Origin: an uncultured Collinsella sp.
Lineage (GTDB): Bacteria > Actinomycetota > Coriobacteriia > Coriobacteriales > Coriobacteriaceae
Direction of reading: 5' to 3'
Assembly: GCA_900552185.1 (NCBI GenBank)
Contig: URYT01000128.1
Coordinates: forward strand, 1-5,471
DNA length: 5,471 bases
Shown: piece after piece, positions 5,261 to 5,471 of the stretch
Position numbering within the stretch: position 1 is the first letter of the stretch
Layout: each line of letters begins with the position of its first letter
Notes under the pieces: model-generated
Seen by the model: only the letters and a program-made list of their open reading frames with translations
The model's database searches: none
Told to the model about the DNA's origin: nothing
Position numbers and translations under genes: made by a program

Positions 5261-5470
5261 TTAGCCGCGCGCCTTCTTTACGATCGTAAAGTCTGGAGCC
5301 ATACTCACAACAACATCCGCCGCGCTCGATGCAAAGCGTCGACTGGCATCGAGCTCGCGTGTGACCACCGAGAGCCGAACACCCTCGACACCCCGGAGCA
5401 TGCGGCCCAAAACAGGCTGCACCGGCGTATACATGCGCACGGTATGGTCATCCGAGTCACCCCGGAAGAG
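5261..5470 (-). CDS. Unrecognised protein, C-terminal 69 codons
   Basis: An open frame enters from the right edge on the minus strand and ends at TAA (5263-5261), just before the terminator at 5203-5249. The visible residues begin LFRGDSDDHTVRMYTPVQPV and end ADVVVSMAPDFTIVKKARG. Codon use is GC-rich like its neighbours, and the closely placed terminator supports it as real. The segment looks mostly beta-strand with a basic tail and has no membrane segment. The last part is vaguely like the C-terminal TOBE region of ABC-transporter ATPases, but this is a weak impression and I do not assign a function. Position 5471 belongs to the preceding, incomplete codon. Confidence 0.65.
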   Translation of the reverse strand, partial: LFRGDSDDHTVRMYTPVQPVLGRMLRGVEGVRLSVVTRELDASRRFASSAADVVVSMAPDFTIVKKARG

Positions 5471-5471
5471 C

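Noticed and set aside
1..5471. CRISPR arrays, insertion sequences, integrase or att sites, tRNA or rRNA genes
   Set aside because: None seen: no regularly spaced direct repeats, no transposase-like frames, no tRNA-like T-arm with a fitting cloverleaf.

Overview
The window reads as a stretch of chromosome from a high-GC gut actinobacterium of the class Coriobacteriia, most like Collinsella. This is inferred from GC-rich third codon positions, short intergenic gaps, ordinary sigma-70-like promoters and protein flavour; no marker gene confirms it. There are seven clear protein genes plus a partial gene of unknown function at the right edge. I see no mobile element, CRISPR array, tRNA or rRNA.

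Left part (1-1782): a divergent pair. On the minus strand is the first 190 codons of an O-acetylhomoserine sulfhydrylase (MetY-type, PLP-dependent). On the plus strand is a LysR-family regulator. The 272 bp between their starts (572-843) are the most information-rich part of the window. They hold a very good minus-strand promoter (TTGACC-17-TACTAT), two T-N11-A LysR-type boxes placed upstream of it where an activator would sit, and a roughly 175-nt leader RNA. The leader carries a 17-codon ORF (MNCLPRRMPGSCLRPSA) with a strong ribosome binding site, a hairpin that overlaps its last codons, and a G-free pyrimidine-rich tract. The simplest reading is that LysR senses sulfur or amino-acid status and controls metY transcription, while the leader ORF adds a second, translation-coupled control layer. 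I find no recognisable SAM riboswitch.

Middle (1783-3924, plus strand): ribonuclease HI with a GTG start, then a Gfo/Idh/MocA-family oxidoreductase, then an acylphosphatase that begins 2 bp after the oxidoreductase stop and has an unusual N-terminal extension of about 45 residues. The last two are almost certainly co-transcribed. RNase HI and the oxidoreductase each have a similar -10-like element upstream.

Right part (3925-5471): a Fur-family repressor that keeps all five regulatory metal ligands of PerR and both structural zinc CxxC pairs. It is convergent with a Cof-type HAD hydrolase on the minus strand. Just upstream of the HAD start lies a perfect 16-bp inverted repeat followed by TTTT on the minus strand, an intrinsic terminator for the next minus-strand gene. 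That gene is present only as its last 69 codons and I do not recognise it. The HAD gene has no room for a separate promoter between this terminator and its start.

Most of the window is housekeeping. The best candidate for something undescribed is the metY leader.
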